A stretch of DNA of 64,000 bases from JAHRAW01 sp028066695 (GTDB lineage Bacteria > Pseudomonadota > Gammaproteobacteria > Arenicellales > Poriferihabitantaceae), in NCBI GenBank assembly GCA_963457535.1, contig OY734803.1, positions 62,001 to 126,000 of the forward strand, read 5' to 3'. The notes below the pieces were generated by a model. The model was not told where the DNA came from. It saw nothing but the letters and a program-made list of their open reading frames with translations, and did not search any database. Positions 9,153-17,893 of the stretch are shown here, one piece after another (within the stretch, counting starts at the first letter, position 1; each line of letters opens with the position of its first letter). Position numbers and translations under genes: made by a program.

Positions 9153-11825
9153 TTACACTGTGACCGGGTTCGGCTTGTCCGGGTCAATTTTGTATTTTGC
9201 AATCGCGTCCTTGCATTGCTTCGGCGTCGCCAGTTCGTGCTCGCACAGCGCGTGCAGCGCGTTGACCACGACATGGCGGCGGTCCACTTCAAAAAACTTT
9301 CGCAGTTGCTCGCGCGTGTCGGAGCGGCCGAAACCGTCGGTGCCGAGCACATAATAGTTGCGCGGCACAAACGCGCGAATCTGCTCGGCATACAGGCGGA
9401 TGTAGTCGGTCGCCGCGATCACCGGGCCCTCGGTGTTGCCGAGGCACATTTCCACATACGGAACGCGCGGCTCCTTTTGCGGGTGCAGCGTGTTGTGGCG
9501 GCGGACATCGTGGCCGTCGCGCGCGAGTTCGTTGAAACTGGTGACGCTCCAAATGTCCGAGGAGACGCCGTGCTCGCGGTCCAGCATTTCGGCCGCGGCT
9601 TCCACCTCGCGCAAAATCGCGCCGCCGCCGAGCAACTGCACTTTCGCGCGGTTTTTCTTTTTGCCGCAGGAGCGCAGCAAATACATGCCGCGCAAAATGC
9701 CTTCCTCCACGCCGCGCGGCATCGCCGGGTGCGGGTAGTTTTCGTTCATCACGGTGATGTAGTAGTAGATGCTTTCCTGCTTTTCATACATGCGGCGCAG
9801 GCCGTCGTGAATGATGACCGCGAGTTCAAACGCGTAGGCCGGGTCGTAGGAGACGCAGTTGGGAACCGTGCCGGCCAGCACCAAACTGTGGCCGTCCTGG
9901 TGCTGCAGCCCCTCGCCGGCGAGCGTGGTGCGCCCGGCGGTGCCGCCGAGGATGAAGCCGCGCGCGCGGCTGTCGCCTGCGGCCCAGCACAAATCGCCGA
10001 TGCGCTGAAAGCCGAACATGGAATACAAAATGAAAAACGGAATCGCGCAGATGTCGTGGTTGGAGTAGGCGGTGCCCGCGGCGATCCACGACGACATCGC
10101 GCCGGCCTCGTTGATGCCTTCCTGCAGCACCTGGCCCTCCTTGCTCTCGCGGTAGAACATCAGTTGGTCGGCGTCCTCCGGCTCGTAGAGTTGCCCGTGC
10201 GGCGAGTAAATGCCGAGTTGGCGGAACATGCCTTCCATGCCGAAAGTGCGCGACTCGTCGGGGATGATCGGCACGATGTATTTTTTCAGTTTTTCGTCGC
10301 GCATCAGCGCGGTAAGAATGCGCACGAACGCCATGGTCGTGGAAATTTCGCGGTCGCCGGTGCCGTCCAATTGCGCCTTGAACATCTTGCGCGGCGGCGT
10401 CTTGAAGTCCGGCTTGCTCATGCCGCTGCGCGACGGCAAAAATCCGCCGAGCGCCTTGCGCCGCTCCAGCAAATATTTGGTCTCCGGCGAATCTTCCGGC
10501 GGGCGGTAGAACGGCGCGCTCGCGACTTCCTCGTCGCTCAGCGGAATATTGAAGCGGTCGCGAAACGCCAGCAGCGCGTCCTCGCCCATTTTCTTTTGCT
10601 GGTGCGTGGTGTTCTGCCCCTCGCCGGCCTCGCCCATGCCGTAGCCTTTCACCGTCTTCGCCAGAATTACGGTCGGCTGGCCGCGGTGCGCGACCGCGGC
10701 CGCGTAGGCCGCGTAAATTTTGTGCGGGTCATGCCCGCCGCGGTTCAGCCGCCAGATGTCCTCGTCGGTCATGTTGGAGACCATCTCGGCCAGTTCCGGA
10801 TACGCGCCGAAAAATTTCTCGCGCACATAGCCGCCGTCTTTGGCTTTGAACGCCTGGTACTCGCCGTCCACCGCTTCCTCCATGCGCTGCTTCAGCAGGC
10901 CCTTGTCGTCGCGCATCAGCAGCGGGTCCCAATACGCGCCCCAGATCACCTTAATGACATTCCAGCCGGCGCCGCGGAAATCGCTTTCCAATTCCTGAAT
11001 GATTTTTCCGTTGCCGCGCACCGGCCCGTCCAGTCGCTGCAGGTTGCAGTTGACCACGAAAATCAGGTTGTCCAGGTTTTCGCGCCCGGCCAGCGACAGC
11101 GCGCCGGCCGATTCCGGCTCGTCCATTTCGCCGTCGCCGAGAAAGGCCCACACCTTGCGCTCGCCGGCGTCCAGCAGGCCGCGGTGGTGCAGGTATTTCA
11201 TAAACCGCGCCTGGTAGATCGCCATGATCGGGCCGAGTCCCATGGAAACCGTCGGAAACTGCCAGAAGTCCGGCATCAGCCACGGATGCGGATAGGAGGA
11301 AATGCCGCCGCCGTCCACTTCCTGGCGGAAGTTTTGCAGCGCGTCTTCGTCCATGCGCCGCTCCAGATACGCGCGCGCGTAAATGCCGGGCGCCGAATGC
11401 CCCTGAATGAACAATAGGTCGCCGAGTTGCTCCGGCGTGGAGGCGCGCCAGAAGTGGTTGAAGCCGACATCGTAAAGCGTCGCCGCCGAGGCGAAACTTG
11501 CGATGTGTCCGCCGAGTTCGGTGGAGATGCGGTTGGCGCGCACCACCATTGCCATTGCGTTCCAGCGAATCAGCGCGCGAATGCGGTGCTCCAATGCGTG
11601 GTCGCCGTCGCTGCGCTTTTCCAGATGCGCCGGAATGGTGTTCAGGTAAGCGGTCGTCCCGCGGTGCGGCACATGCGCCCCCGACCGCCGCGCGTGGTCC
11701 AGCAGCCGCTCAATCAAAAAATGCGCGCGAGAATTCCCCTCGCGCTCGATCACCGAGTCGAGCGCGTCAATCCACTCGCGCGTTTCCAGCGCGTCGGTGT
11801 CGGGGTTGGTTTTGGGGTCGGGCAT
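9153..11825 (-). CDS. aceE: Pyruvate dehydrogenase E1 component (homodimeric)
   Basis: 890-residue thiamine-diphosphate enzyme that decarboxylates pyruvate and acetylates the E2 lipoyl groups. It shows the E1 hallmarks: RANRISTELGGHIASFASAATLYDVGFNHF near the N-terminus, the ThDP/Mg2+ segment GDGEMDEPES...NLIFVVNCNLQRLDG, and the C-terminal sequence DGFGRSDTREQLRKFFEVD. Length matches the proteobacterial alpha2-type E1. First gene of aceE-aceF-lpdA, with a consensus -10 box about 30 nt upstream; no pdhR-type regulator gene is adjacent. Confidence 0.97.
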   Translation of the reverse strand: MPDPKTNPDTDALETREWIDALDSVIEREGNSRAHFLIERLLDHARRSGAHVPHRGTTAYLNTIPAHLEKRSDGDHALEHRIRALIRWNAMAMVVRANRISTELGGHIASFASAATLYDVGFNHFWRASTPEQLGDLLFIQGHSAPGIYARAYLERRMDEDALQNFRQEVDGGGISSYPHPWLMPDFWQFPTVSMGLGPIMAIYQARFMKYLHHRGLLDAGERKVWAFLGDGEMDEPESAGALSLAGRENLDNLIFVVNCNLQRLDGPVRGNGKIIQELESDFRGAGWNVIKVIWGAYWDPLLMRDDKGLLKQRMEEAVDGEYQAFKAKDGGYVREKFFGAYPELAEMVSNMTDEDIWRLNRGGHDPHKIYAAYAAAVAHRGQPTVILAKTVKGYGMGEAGEGQNTTHQQKKMGEDALLAFRDRFNIPLSDEEVASAPFYRPPEDSPETKYLLERRKALGGFLPSRSGMSKPDFKTPPRKMFKAQLDGTGDREISTTMAFVRILTALMRDEKLKKYIVPIIPDESRTFGMEGMFRQLGIYSPHGQLYEPEDADQLMFYRESKEGQVLQEGINEAGAMSSWIAAGTAYSNHDICAIPFFILYSMFGFQRIGDLCWAAGDSRARGFILGGTAGRTTLAGEGLQHQDGHSLVLAGTVPNCVSYDPAYAFELAVIIHDGLRRMYEKQESIYYYITVMNENYPHPAMPRGVEEGILRGMYLLRSCGKKKNRAKVQLLGGGAILREVEAAAEMLDREHGVSSDIWSVTSFNELARDGHDVRRHNTLHPQKEPRVPYVEMCLGNTEGPVIAATDYIRLYAEQIRAFVPRNYYVLGTDGFGRSDTREQLRKFFEVDRRHVVVNALHALCEHELATPKQCKDAIAKYKIDPDKPNPVTV

Positions 11826-11854
11826 CCGGGCGGGTGGTTTTTGGCGGGGTGGGG

Positions 11855-11860
11855 ATTATA
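11855..11860 (-). promoter_or_regulatory. -10 box of the aceE-aceF-lpdA promoter
   Basis: A perfect TATAAT lies on the minus strand, predicting a transcript start about 22 nt before the aceE ATG. The -35 region (around 11878-11883) is poor, suggesting activator dependence or reliance on the -10. No Shine-Dalgarno sequence is visible before aceE. Confidence 0.5.
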
Positions 11861-11928
11861 GCGGATTGGGGGGGATGGGGGAAATCGCGTGGAAATAGCG
11901 AGAATTGGCGCAATTTTTCCGCGATCGC

Positions 11929-11956
11929 TTGACAATGCGCCGCGGCATGCCATACT
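11929..11956 (+). promoter_or_regulatory. Sigma70-type promoter upstream of the ankyrin genes
   Basis: TTGACA at 11929-11934 and CATACT at 11951-11956 are separated by 16 nt. The predicted start is near 11963, giving a leader of roughly 118 nt before the first ankyrin gene. The leader holds no obvious ORF. Confidence 0.5.
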
Positions 11957-12080
11957 TGCCGACATGCTGGCTTGGCGGGTTGGCAATGCTCCCAATAGCC
12001 GCATTGGCGCCGCCTGATTGCCCTGGCAGTTTGTTGTCGGCAGAGCGGCGCAATTTCACCCACCCCTCATTCACACTTTA

Positions 12081-12581
12081 ATGACCGACTATATCCACAC
12101 TTTACCGTCAGGCGGTATGACGCCGTTGCATGAGGCAGCATGGAACAATCTTGCCAATGCGATGCTTGTGATGCTGAAAAACCGCCTGGATATTGAGGCG
12201 AAAGATGAGCACGGCCTTACGCCGTTGCATTATGCGGCATCGGCAAATGCCGACAAGACGGGGGCTTTGTTGCTGGAAAATGACGCGGATATTGAGGCAA
12301 AAGACAAGCACGGCACCACGCCGCTGCATTATGCGGCATCAGCAAATGCCGACAAGGTGATGCCTTTGCTGTTAGAAAAAAGCGCGAATATTGAGGCGAA
12401 AGATGATCGCGGCAACACGCCGCTGCATCATGCAGCGCGGACAAGCGCCGATAAAGCGGTGTCTGTTTTGCTGGAAAACGGTGCAGACCGAAATGCACGG
12501 AATAACGGTGGTTCAACGCCGCTGGATGTTGCAAATAAGGTCGGCAGCGACAAAATCATCCGTCTCTTTTTTCTAAACTAA
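12081..12581 (+). CDS. Ankyrin-repeat protein, 166 aa
   Basis: Soluble protein of five ankyrin repeats, each about 33 residues, starting with TPLHxAA and continuing ANADKxxxLLLExxADIEAKxxxG; the last (TPLDVANKVGSDK) is a capping repeat. No signal peptide or enzymatic domain. The ATG at 12081 is preferred over an upstream in-frame ATG at 12018 because the protein then begins like its neighbour (M-T/N-D, then L-P, then MTPLH). The two genes are clear paralogues 45 nt apart on one strand. Ankyrin repeats bind proteins; whether these target host or bacterial partners cannot be read from sequence. Base composition is less GC-rich than the flanks. Confidence 0.85.
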   Translation: MTDYIHTLPSGGMTPLHEAAWNNLANAMLVMLKNRLDIEAKDEHGLTPLHYAASANADKTGALLLENDADIEAKDKHGTTPLHYAASANADKVMPLLLEKSANIEAKDDRGNTPLHHAARTSADKAVSVLLENGADRNARNNGGSTPLDVANKVGSDKIIRLFFLN

Positions 12582-12626
12582 CAATCCGGACCCCATATTT
12601 ACCTCGCCCACTCTCCGCCCAACTTC

Positions 12627-14744
12627 ATGAACGACCACACCTCCGACCTGCCGCCCGACCAGATGACGCCGCTACACTACGCGGCGCAGGCGAATGCTGA
12701 CAAGGTTGCCTCTATGCTGCTGCAAGATGGCGCGGATGTTGCGGCAAAAAACATATTTGGCGATACGCCGCTGCATGTTGCAGCGCGGGAGAATGCCGGC
12801 AAGGTTGCGTCTTTGCTGTTGAAGAATGGCGCGGATATTGACGCGAAAAACAAACACGGTGATACGCCGCTGCATATTGCGGCGCAGGTCAATGCCGACA
12901 AAGTGGCGCCCCTACTGCTCAAAAAGAGTGCGGAGTTTGCGGGGAAAAATGAGCGTAGCTATACGCCGGTGCGTGTTGCGGTGTGGGGATGGGCTATCAA
13001 GAAGGCTTCGTTGCCATTAAAAAAAGTTGTGGATGTTGTGGCAAAAAAAGTCCTCGGTGATGAGATGCCTTTGCATTACGCAGCGCGGAAAAATGCGGCC
13101 AGTGTGGCATTTTTGCTGCTGAAAACAGGCGCGGATGTTGCGGCGAGAGACGAGTGCGGCTACACGCCGTTGCATGTTGCGGCGGAGGAAAATGCCAACA
13201 ATGTGGCGTCGTTATTACTGAAAAACGGTGCGGATGTTGCGGCGAAAGACGGTCTTGGTTACATGCCGTTGCATGTTGCGGCGCGGAAAAATGCTGACAA
13301 AGTGGTTGCCGTGCTGCTGGAAAACGGCGCGGATGTTGCGGTGAACATTAATATCAGCAACGAGCCGTTGCATGTCCCGGAGGGGACGCCGTTGCATGAA
13401 GCGGCGGCGGGAAATGCTGACAAGGTGGCATCTTTGCTACTGAAAAGCGGCGCGGATATTGAGGCGAAAAGCGATCAAGGCTATACGCCGTTGCATAGTG
13501 CAGCGAGGGCAAATGCTGAAAAGGTGGTGCCTTTGTTGCTGGAAAACGGCGCAAATATTGCGGCGAAAAGCAAGTACGGTGACACCCCGTTGCATTCCGC
13601 CGCGAGTTCGCAGAAAGATCCCAGTGAGGCGGCGTCTTTGTTGCTTGAAAGCGGCGCGGATATTGCTGCTAAAGACGAGCACGGCTACACGCCGTTGCAT
13701 TGCGCGGCGCAGTGGAATACCGACGATGTGGCATCTTTGCTACTGGAGAATGGCGCGGAGATTGAGGCGAAAGCTGAGCATGGCAAGACCCCGTTACATG
13801 AAGCAGCTGGGCGAAATGCCGAAAAAGTAGCATCTTTACTGCTGAGCAACGGTGCTTGCCGAAATGCAAAGGATGACAAGGAAGGCAATACCCCGTTGCA
13901 TTTTGCGGCGTGGGAAAATGCCGGGAAGGTGGCATCTTTGCTGCTGGAAAGCGGCGTGGATGCCGGGGTGAAGAATGACAGTGGCAGTACGCCTCTGCAT
14001 ATCGCGACGTTGAAAGATTGTGACAACGTTGCAGCGTTGTTGCTGGCGAATGGTGCGAATGTTGAAGAAAAGAACAATTACGACAGGACGCCATTGCATT
14101 TTGCGGCGTTCTTTAACGCTGACAATGTTGCGGCGTTGTTGCTGAAAAACGGCGCGGATGTCGAGGCAGAGACCGACCGTTACAGCACGCCGTTGCACTT
14201 TGCGGCCCACCAGAAAGCTGACAAAGTTGCTGCGTTACTACTGAAAAACGGCGCAGATGTCGGGGCGGAAGATGATATTTACCGGACGCCTTTGCATATC
14301 GCGGCTGAACGCAACGCGGACCAGGTTGCTGCGTTGCTGTTGGCGAGCGGAGCGGATGTCGAGGCAAACGACAGAGAAGTCGGTACGCCTTTGCATTGGT
14401 CGGCACAGAAAAATGCCAGCAAGGTTGCGACCTTGCTGCTGGAAAACGGTGCCGATGTCAAGGCAACCCCTGACAATGGGCGCTCCCCCTTGCATGTTGC
14501 AGCGAAATACAACTCAGTCGAAGTTGCAGAGATGTTGTTGGAAAACGGTGCAGATGTCAAGGCAACTGATCAATATGATCGTTCGCCTCTGCATGCTGCG
14601 GCGAGGCACAACTCTCCCAAGATCGCGGCATTGCTGATTAAAAACGGCGCGGATATTGCGGCAAAAAGCGATATCGGCTGCACGCCGCTGGATTTGGCAA
14701 TGGAATTCGGCCATGGCGGTCTCCTCAATATCCTCCAAGACTGA
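12627..14744 (+). CDS. Large ankyrin-repeat protein, 705 aa
   Basis: Consists almost wholly of about 21 tandem ankyrin repeats after a 13-residue leader, ending with a capping repeat (TPLDLAMEFGHGGLLNILQD). Most follow TPLHxAAxxNADKVAxLLLxNGADVxAKxxxG. Repeat 4 (near residues 113-146) is degenerate (TPVRVAVWGWAIKKA), an extra eight-residue half-turn (EPLHVPEG) follows repeat 7, and repeat 10 has a two-residue insertion. No signal peptide, membrane segment or catalytic domain. It should fold as a long superhelical solenoid for protein binding. The 99-bp DNA periodicity makes unequal crossing-over likely. It follows its shorter paralogue, probably in one transcript. Confidence 0.87.
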   Translation: MNDHTSDLPPDQMTPLHYAAQANADKVASMLLQDGADVAAKNIFGDTPLHVAARENAGKVASLLLKNGADIDAKNKHGDTPLHIAAQVNADKVAPLLLKKSAEFAGKNERSYTPVRVAVWGWAIKKASLPLKKVVDVVAKKVLGDEMPLHYAARKNAASVAFLLLKTGADVAARDECGYTPLHVAAEENANNVASLLLKNGADVAAKDGLGYMPLHVAARKNADKVVAVLLENGADVAVNINISNEPLHVPEGTPLHEAAAGNADKVASLLLKSGADIEAKSDQGYTPLHSAARANAEKVVPLLLENGANIAAKSKYGDTPLHSAASSQKDPSEAASLLLESGADIAAKDEHGYTPLHCAAQWNTDDVASLLLENGAEIEAKAEHGKTPLHEAAGRNAEKVASLLLSNGACRNAKDDKEGNTPLHFAAWENAGKVASLLLESGVDAGVKNDSGSTPLHIATLKDCDNVAALLLANGANVEEKNNYDRTPLHFAAFFNADNVAALLLKNGADVEAETDRYSTPLHFAAHQKADKVAALLLKNGADVGAEDDIYRTPLHIAAERNADQVAALLLASGADVEANDREVGTPLHWSAQKNASKVATLLLENGADVKATPDNGRSPLHVAAKYNSVEVAEMLLENGADVKATDQYDRSPLHAAARHNSPKIAALLIKNGADIAAKSDIGCTPLDLAMEFGHGGLLNILQD

Positions 14745-14874
14745 CCACCCGCGCGCGCCCACCTTGACAATGCCGCCCAAAGCGCTAAAATCCCCGCGAG
14801 CGCTTGAGCCAGCGGCAAAACCGGCTTTAAGCCTGCGGGGAGTCTTGCCCACCCCCAAGCGCTCATTAATCATG

Positions 14875-14880
14875 TATAAT
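14875..14880 (+). promoter_or_regulatory. -10 box of the ribosomal protein operon
   Basis: A perfect TATAAT lies 96 nt before the rpsF start; the predicted transcript start is near 14887. No good -35 is seen at 17 nt spacing. The resulting leader of about 84 nt carries a possible hairpin. Confidence 0.5.
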
Positions 14881-14922
14881 CCGCCCCCCAAAGCGGCGGA
14901 TTTCCCGCCACTCCTTTCTTCA

Positions 14923-14944
14923 CCGCGCGGCCGTATTTGCGCGG
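14923..14944 (+). promoter_or_regulatory. Leader hairpin before rpsF
   Basis: CCGCGC (14923-14928) pairs with GCGCGG (14939-14944) across a ten-base loop in the rpsF leader. rpsF leaders of other bacteria carry an S6:S18-binding stem used for autoregulation. This hairpin is in the right place, but its match to that motif was not established. Confidence 0.3.
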
Positions 14945-14970
14945 GAAGATGCAACCCGTGAGGAGCGAAA

Positions 14971-15555
14971 ATGCGACATTATGAAATCGTGCTGCTGGTT
15001 CATCCGAGCCGCAGCGAGCAAGTGCCGGCGATGCTGCATCGCTACAAAGACATGGTGCGCGCGGCCAAAGGGCGCGTGCACCGCGTGGAAGACTGGGGGC
15101 GCCGCCGCCTCGCGTACATGATCAGCGAGGTGCACAAGGCGCACTATGTGATGATGAACGTGGAGTGCGAACTGGACACGCTGCGCGAGTTGGAGCGCAA
15201 TTTCAAGTTCAACGACTCGGTGGTGCGCAGCATGGTCATTCGCCGCACGCGCGCCGAGACCGGGCAGTCGGCGATGGCCAAGGCGAAAGCCGAGGAAGAC
15301 CGGCTGGAAGCGGAGAAAGCGGCGCGCGCCGAACGCGAAGCCGCGGCCGGCGACGAAGACGCGCCTTCGGCAAAAATGCCGTCGGAAAATGCCGCGGACG
15401 CCTCCGCCGACGCCGCCGCAAAAAGTTCATCAGAAACTGAAACCTCCGCGGAAAAAAGTTCCGCGGAAAAAAGTTCCGCGGAAACCAGCGCGTCCGCCGC
15501 CACCACCGGCGACGGTGACGACAAAACCCAACCCGAACAACCGGAGAAATCCTAA
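14971..15555 (+). CDS. rpsF: Ribosomal protein bS6 with long acidic tail
   Basis: The first 100 or so residues are a normal bS6 (MRHYEIVLLVHPSRSEQVPAM, WGRRRLAYMISEVHKAHYVMMN), the platform protein that binds bS18 in the 30S subunit. About 95 extra residues follow, dominated by Ala, Glu, Asp, Ser and Thr with no predicted fold, making 194 residues against a usual 95-135. Part of the tail is a perfect 15-bp tandem duplication encoding EKSSA twice (15451-15480). A strong ribosome-binding site (GAGGAG) precedes the ATG. rpsR begins one base inside the stop codon (TAATG). Confidence 0.96.
   Translation: MRHYEIVLLVHPSRSEQVPAMLHRYKDMVRAAKGRVHRVEDWGRRRLAYMISEVHKAHYVMMNVECELDTLRELERNFKFNDSVVRSMVIRRTRAETGQSAMAKAKAEEDRLEAEKAARAEREAAAGDEDAPSAKMPSENAADASADAAAKSSSETETSAEKSSAEKSSAETSASAATTGDGDDKTQPEQPEKS
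15451..15480 (+). repeat. 15-bp tandem duplication in the rpsF tail
   Basis: Two identical 15-bp units lie head to tail (15451-15465, 15466-15480), each encoding EKSSA. They are in frame, so copy-number change would lengthen or shorten the bS6 tail by five residues. Confidence 0.85.
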
Positions 15556-15785
15556 TGGCCCGCTTTCAACGCCGCCCGCGGTTTTGCAAATTCACCGCCG
15601 AGGGCATCAAATCCATCGACTACAAAGATTTGGCGATCCTCAAAGCCAACATCAGCGAGACCGGCAAGATCTTGCCGCGCCGCAGCACCGGCACCAAGGC
15701 GCACTTCCAGCGCCAACTTGCCGAGGCGGTCAAGCGCGCGCGCTACCTCGCGCTGATTCCCTACACCGACCAGCACGACCGCTGA
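15555..15785 (+). CDS. rpsR: Ribosomal protein bS18
   Basis: 76-residue basic protein, full length for the family, that heterodimerises with bS6 on the 30S platform. Typical sequences are RPRFCKFTAEGIKSIDYKDLAILKANISETGKILPRRSTG and the C-terminal QRQLAEAVKRARYLALIPYTD. The ATG overlaps the rpsF stop by one base, and rplI begins 11 nt after its stop. Confidence 0.97.
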   Translation: MARFQRRPRFCKFTAEGIKSIDYKDLAILKANISETGKILPRRSTGTKAHFQRQLAEAVKRARYLALIPYTDQHDR

Positions 15786-15796
15786 GCGAGGCCGTC

Positions 15797-16369
15797 ATGG
15801 AAATCATCCTGCTGGAAAAAATCCGCAACCTCGGCGACCTCGGCGACAGCGTCAATGTCGCCAACGGTTACGCGCGCAATTATTTAATCCCGCAAAAAAA
15901 AGCGGTGCGCGCCACCGAAGCGGCCAAGGCCGAAGTGGAGGAGCGCCGCCGCCATCTCGCCGCGGAAGAGAGCAAGCGGCTGGAGGCGGCCGAAGCGCGC
16001 GCGCAGTTGCTGCCGCGCGGTGTGCGCATTGCGCGGCTCGCCGCTTCGGGCGGCAAACTCTACGGCTCGGTCAGCACCGCCGACATCGCCGAAGCGCTTT
16101 CCATTGACGGCGCGCGCGTGGAAAAATCCGAGGTGACTTTGCCGGACGGGCCGTTGAAAGAAGTCGGCAAATTCCCGGTGGAAGTGATTCTGCATGCGGA
16201 AGTGCGGTTTACCGCGCTGATCAATGTGGTCGCGGAAGCGGAAGAGGGCGCCGCTGAAGACGCCGCCGACGGTGATGACGCGCCGGACGATGACGCCGGC
16301 GCCGGTGAAGACGCGCCCGACAGTGACGCCGACGCATCCGCCGCCGAAACTCCCGATCCGGAAAAGTAG
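15797..16369 (+). CDS. rplI: Ribosomal protein bL9 with acidic tail
   Basis: 190 residues against a usual 148-150. The N-terminal domain (MEIILLEKIRNLGDLGDSVNVANGYARNYLIP) and the C-terminal rRNA-binding domain (LYGSVSTADIAEAL) are standard. About 40 extra residues, nearly all Asp, Glu, Ala and Pro, follow the normal end. bL9 binds 23S rRNA domain V near the L1 stalk and affects reading-frame fidelity. GAGG precedes the ATG at 15797, which is favoured over a much longer upstream in-frame extension with no similarity. Confidence 0.96.
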   Translation: MEIILLEKIRNLGDLGDSVNVANGYARNYLIPQKKAVRATEAAKAEVEERRRHLAAEESKRLEAAEARAQLLPRGVRIARLAASGGKLYGSVSTADIAEALSIDGARVEKSEVTLPDGPLKEVGKFPVEVILHAEVRFTALINVVAEAEEGAAEDAADGDDAPDDDAGAGEDAPDSDADASAAETPDPEK

Positions 16370-16375
16370 AAGTCG

Positions 16376-16407
16376 CCGCGCCGCCGGCCGCCCGGCCGGC
16401 GGCGCGG
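16376..16407 (+). other. Perfect 15-bp stem-loop between rplI and dnaB
   Basis: Bases 16376-16390 are exactly complementary to 16393-16407, leaving only two bases between the arms, so the real loop would be about four bases. All pairs but none are interrupted and the stem is entirely G/C. No T-run follows, so it is not a classical intrinsic terminator; it may instead stabilise the 3' end of the ribosomal-protein mRNA or lower dnaB expression. Confidence 0.75.
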
Positions 16408-16474
16408 ATTCTGCTATGCTTATTCCATTCACCAACGCCGACACACCCCGCCGAAAAATTTGTAAATTTTTGTT

Positions 16475-17863
16475 GTGCCCGCCATCGCCGAATTCCCCGC
16501 GACTCCCCCGAAACTCCCTCCGCAGGCGCTGGAGGCGGAGCAATCGCTGCTCGGCGGAATGCTGCTGGACAACACCAAGTGGGAGCAGGTCGTGCAGGAA
16601 GTCAGCGAGGGCGATTTCTATCATCAAAACCACCGCCTGATCTATCACGCGATTACCGCGTTGCTGCAGGACGGCATGCCGGCCGATGTGGTCACGGTCG
16701 GCGAGCGGCTGGAAAAGGACGGCGGCATTGAACAGGCCGGCGGCGCCGCCTATCTCGGCACGCTGGCGAACAACACGCCGAGCGTCGCCAATATTCCGGC
16801 GTATGCGCGCATCGTTCGCGAGTGCGCGATTTTGCGCGCGCTGATTTCCGCGGCCGGCGAAATCGCCGACAACGCGTATTCGCCGCAGGGAAAAACGCCG
16901 CGGCAGGTGTTGGACCACGCCGAGAAATTGGTGTTTGACATTTCCGAGCACGACGGGCGCAGCCGCCGCGGCTTTATGGAGATGCCGCAACTCGCGGTGA
17001 AATCTTTTGAGCGCATTCGCGAACTCGCCGATTCCGACGAGAGCATCACCGGCGTGCCGACCGGTTTTACCCGGCTGGACGACATGACTTCCGGACTGCA
17101 GCGCGGCGACCTGATCATAGTCGCCGGCCGCCCGTCCATGGGCAAGACCGCGTTCGCGCTGAACATCGCCGAATACGCGACCGTCACGCAAAATCTTTCG
17201 GCCGCGGTGTTCAGCATGGAAATGCCGGCCGAGCATCTGACCATGCGGCTGGTCTCTTCGGTAAGCGGCGTGGATTCCAACCACATCCGCACCGGCCGGC
17301 TGCGCGACAACGAATGGCCGCGCATCAACTCGGCGGTGGGCACGCTCAAAAAGGCGCGCATTTTTGTGGATGACACGGTCGGCCTGACGCCGCTGGAAAT
17401 GCTCTCCCGCGCGCGCGCATTGTGCCGCGAGCACAAGGACATGTCGCTGATCATCGTGGATTACCTGCAACTGATGGAGTCTTCGGAGCGCAACGAAAAC
17501 CGCGCCACCGAAGTCGCCGGGATTACGCGCGCCCTCAAACTGCTGGCGAAGGAGTTGGATTTGCCGGTGGTCGCGCTTTCGCAACTCAACCGCGGTCTGG
17601 AGCAGCGCCCGAACAAACGGCCGGTGATGTCCGACCTGCGCGAGTCGGGCGCGATTGAACAGGACGCCGATGTGATCTTCTTCATCTACCGCGACGAGGT
17701 CTACAACGAGGATTCCGAGGACAAAGGCACGGCCGAGGTGATCATCGGCAAGCAGCGCAACGGCCCCATCGGCTCGGCGCGGCTGACATTTGAATCGCAC
17801 TGCACGCGCTTCCAAAACTACGCCGACCCGGCCGCGATGCCCGATGACATGCCGCCGTATTGA
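16475..17863 (+). CDS. dnaB: Replicative DNA helicase DnaB
   Basis: 462-residue hexameric 5'-3' helicase of the replication fork. The N-terminal DnaG/DnaC-interacting domain (LEAEQSLLGGMLLDNTKWEQV) is followed by the RecA-like motor with Walker A GRPSMGKT and Walker B LIIVDYLQLM. The start is GTG at 16475, the earliest in-frame start giving the family length. No intein or insertion. Fourth gene of the rpsF-rpsR-rplI-dnaB order, separated from rplI by a strong stem-loop. Confidence 0.97.
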   Translation: MPAIAEFPATPPKLPPQALEAEQSLLGGMLLDNTKWEQVVQEVSEGDFYHQNHRLIYHAITALLQDGMPADVVTVGERLEKDGGIEQAGGAAYLGTLANNTPSVANIPAYARIVRECAILRALISAAGEIADNAYSPQGKTPRQVLDHAEKLVFDISEHDGRSRRGFMEMPQLAVKSFERIRELADSDESITGVPTGFTRLDDMTSGLQRGDLIIVAGRPSMGKTAFALNIAEYATVTQNLSAAVFSMEMPAEHLTMRLVSSVSGVDSNHIRTGRLRDNEWPRINSAVGTLKKARIFVDDTVGLTPLEMLSRARALCREHKDMSLIIVDYLQLMESSERNENRATEVAGITRALKLLAKELDLPVVALSQLNRGLEQRPNKRPVMSDLRESGAIEQDADVIFFIYRDEVYNEDSEDKGTAEVIIGKQRNGPIGSARLTFESHCTRFQNYADPAAMPDDMPPY

Positions 17864-17893
17864 TTCATCTCGGCGCGCGCGGCGTCAAACACA

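Noticed and set aside
8265..11417. Very long open frame on the plus strand opposite aceE/aceF (1050 codons)
   Set aside because: It mirrors aceE/aceF; long antisense frames are expected in GC-rich genes, the sequence is Arg/His/Gly/Ala-rich with no recognised domain, and the opposite strand encodes well-conserved enzymes.
12018..12080. An upstream ATG at 12018 as the first ankyrin start
   Set aside because: Starting at 12081 gives a protein with the same opening layout as its paralogue; the extra 21 residues have no ankyrin similarity.
12081..14744. The 99-bp periodic sequence as a CRISPR-like or satellite repeat
   Set aside because: The period is ankyrin codons in one open frame; units differ, with no spacers.
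16376..16407. Intrinsic terminator after rplI
   Set aside because: No T-run follows the stem.
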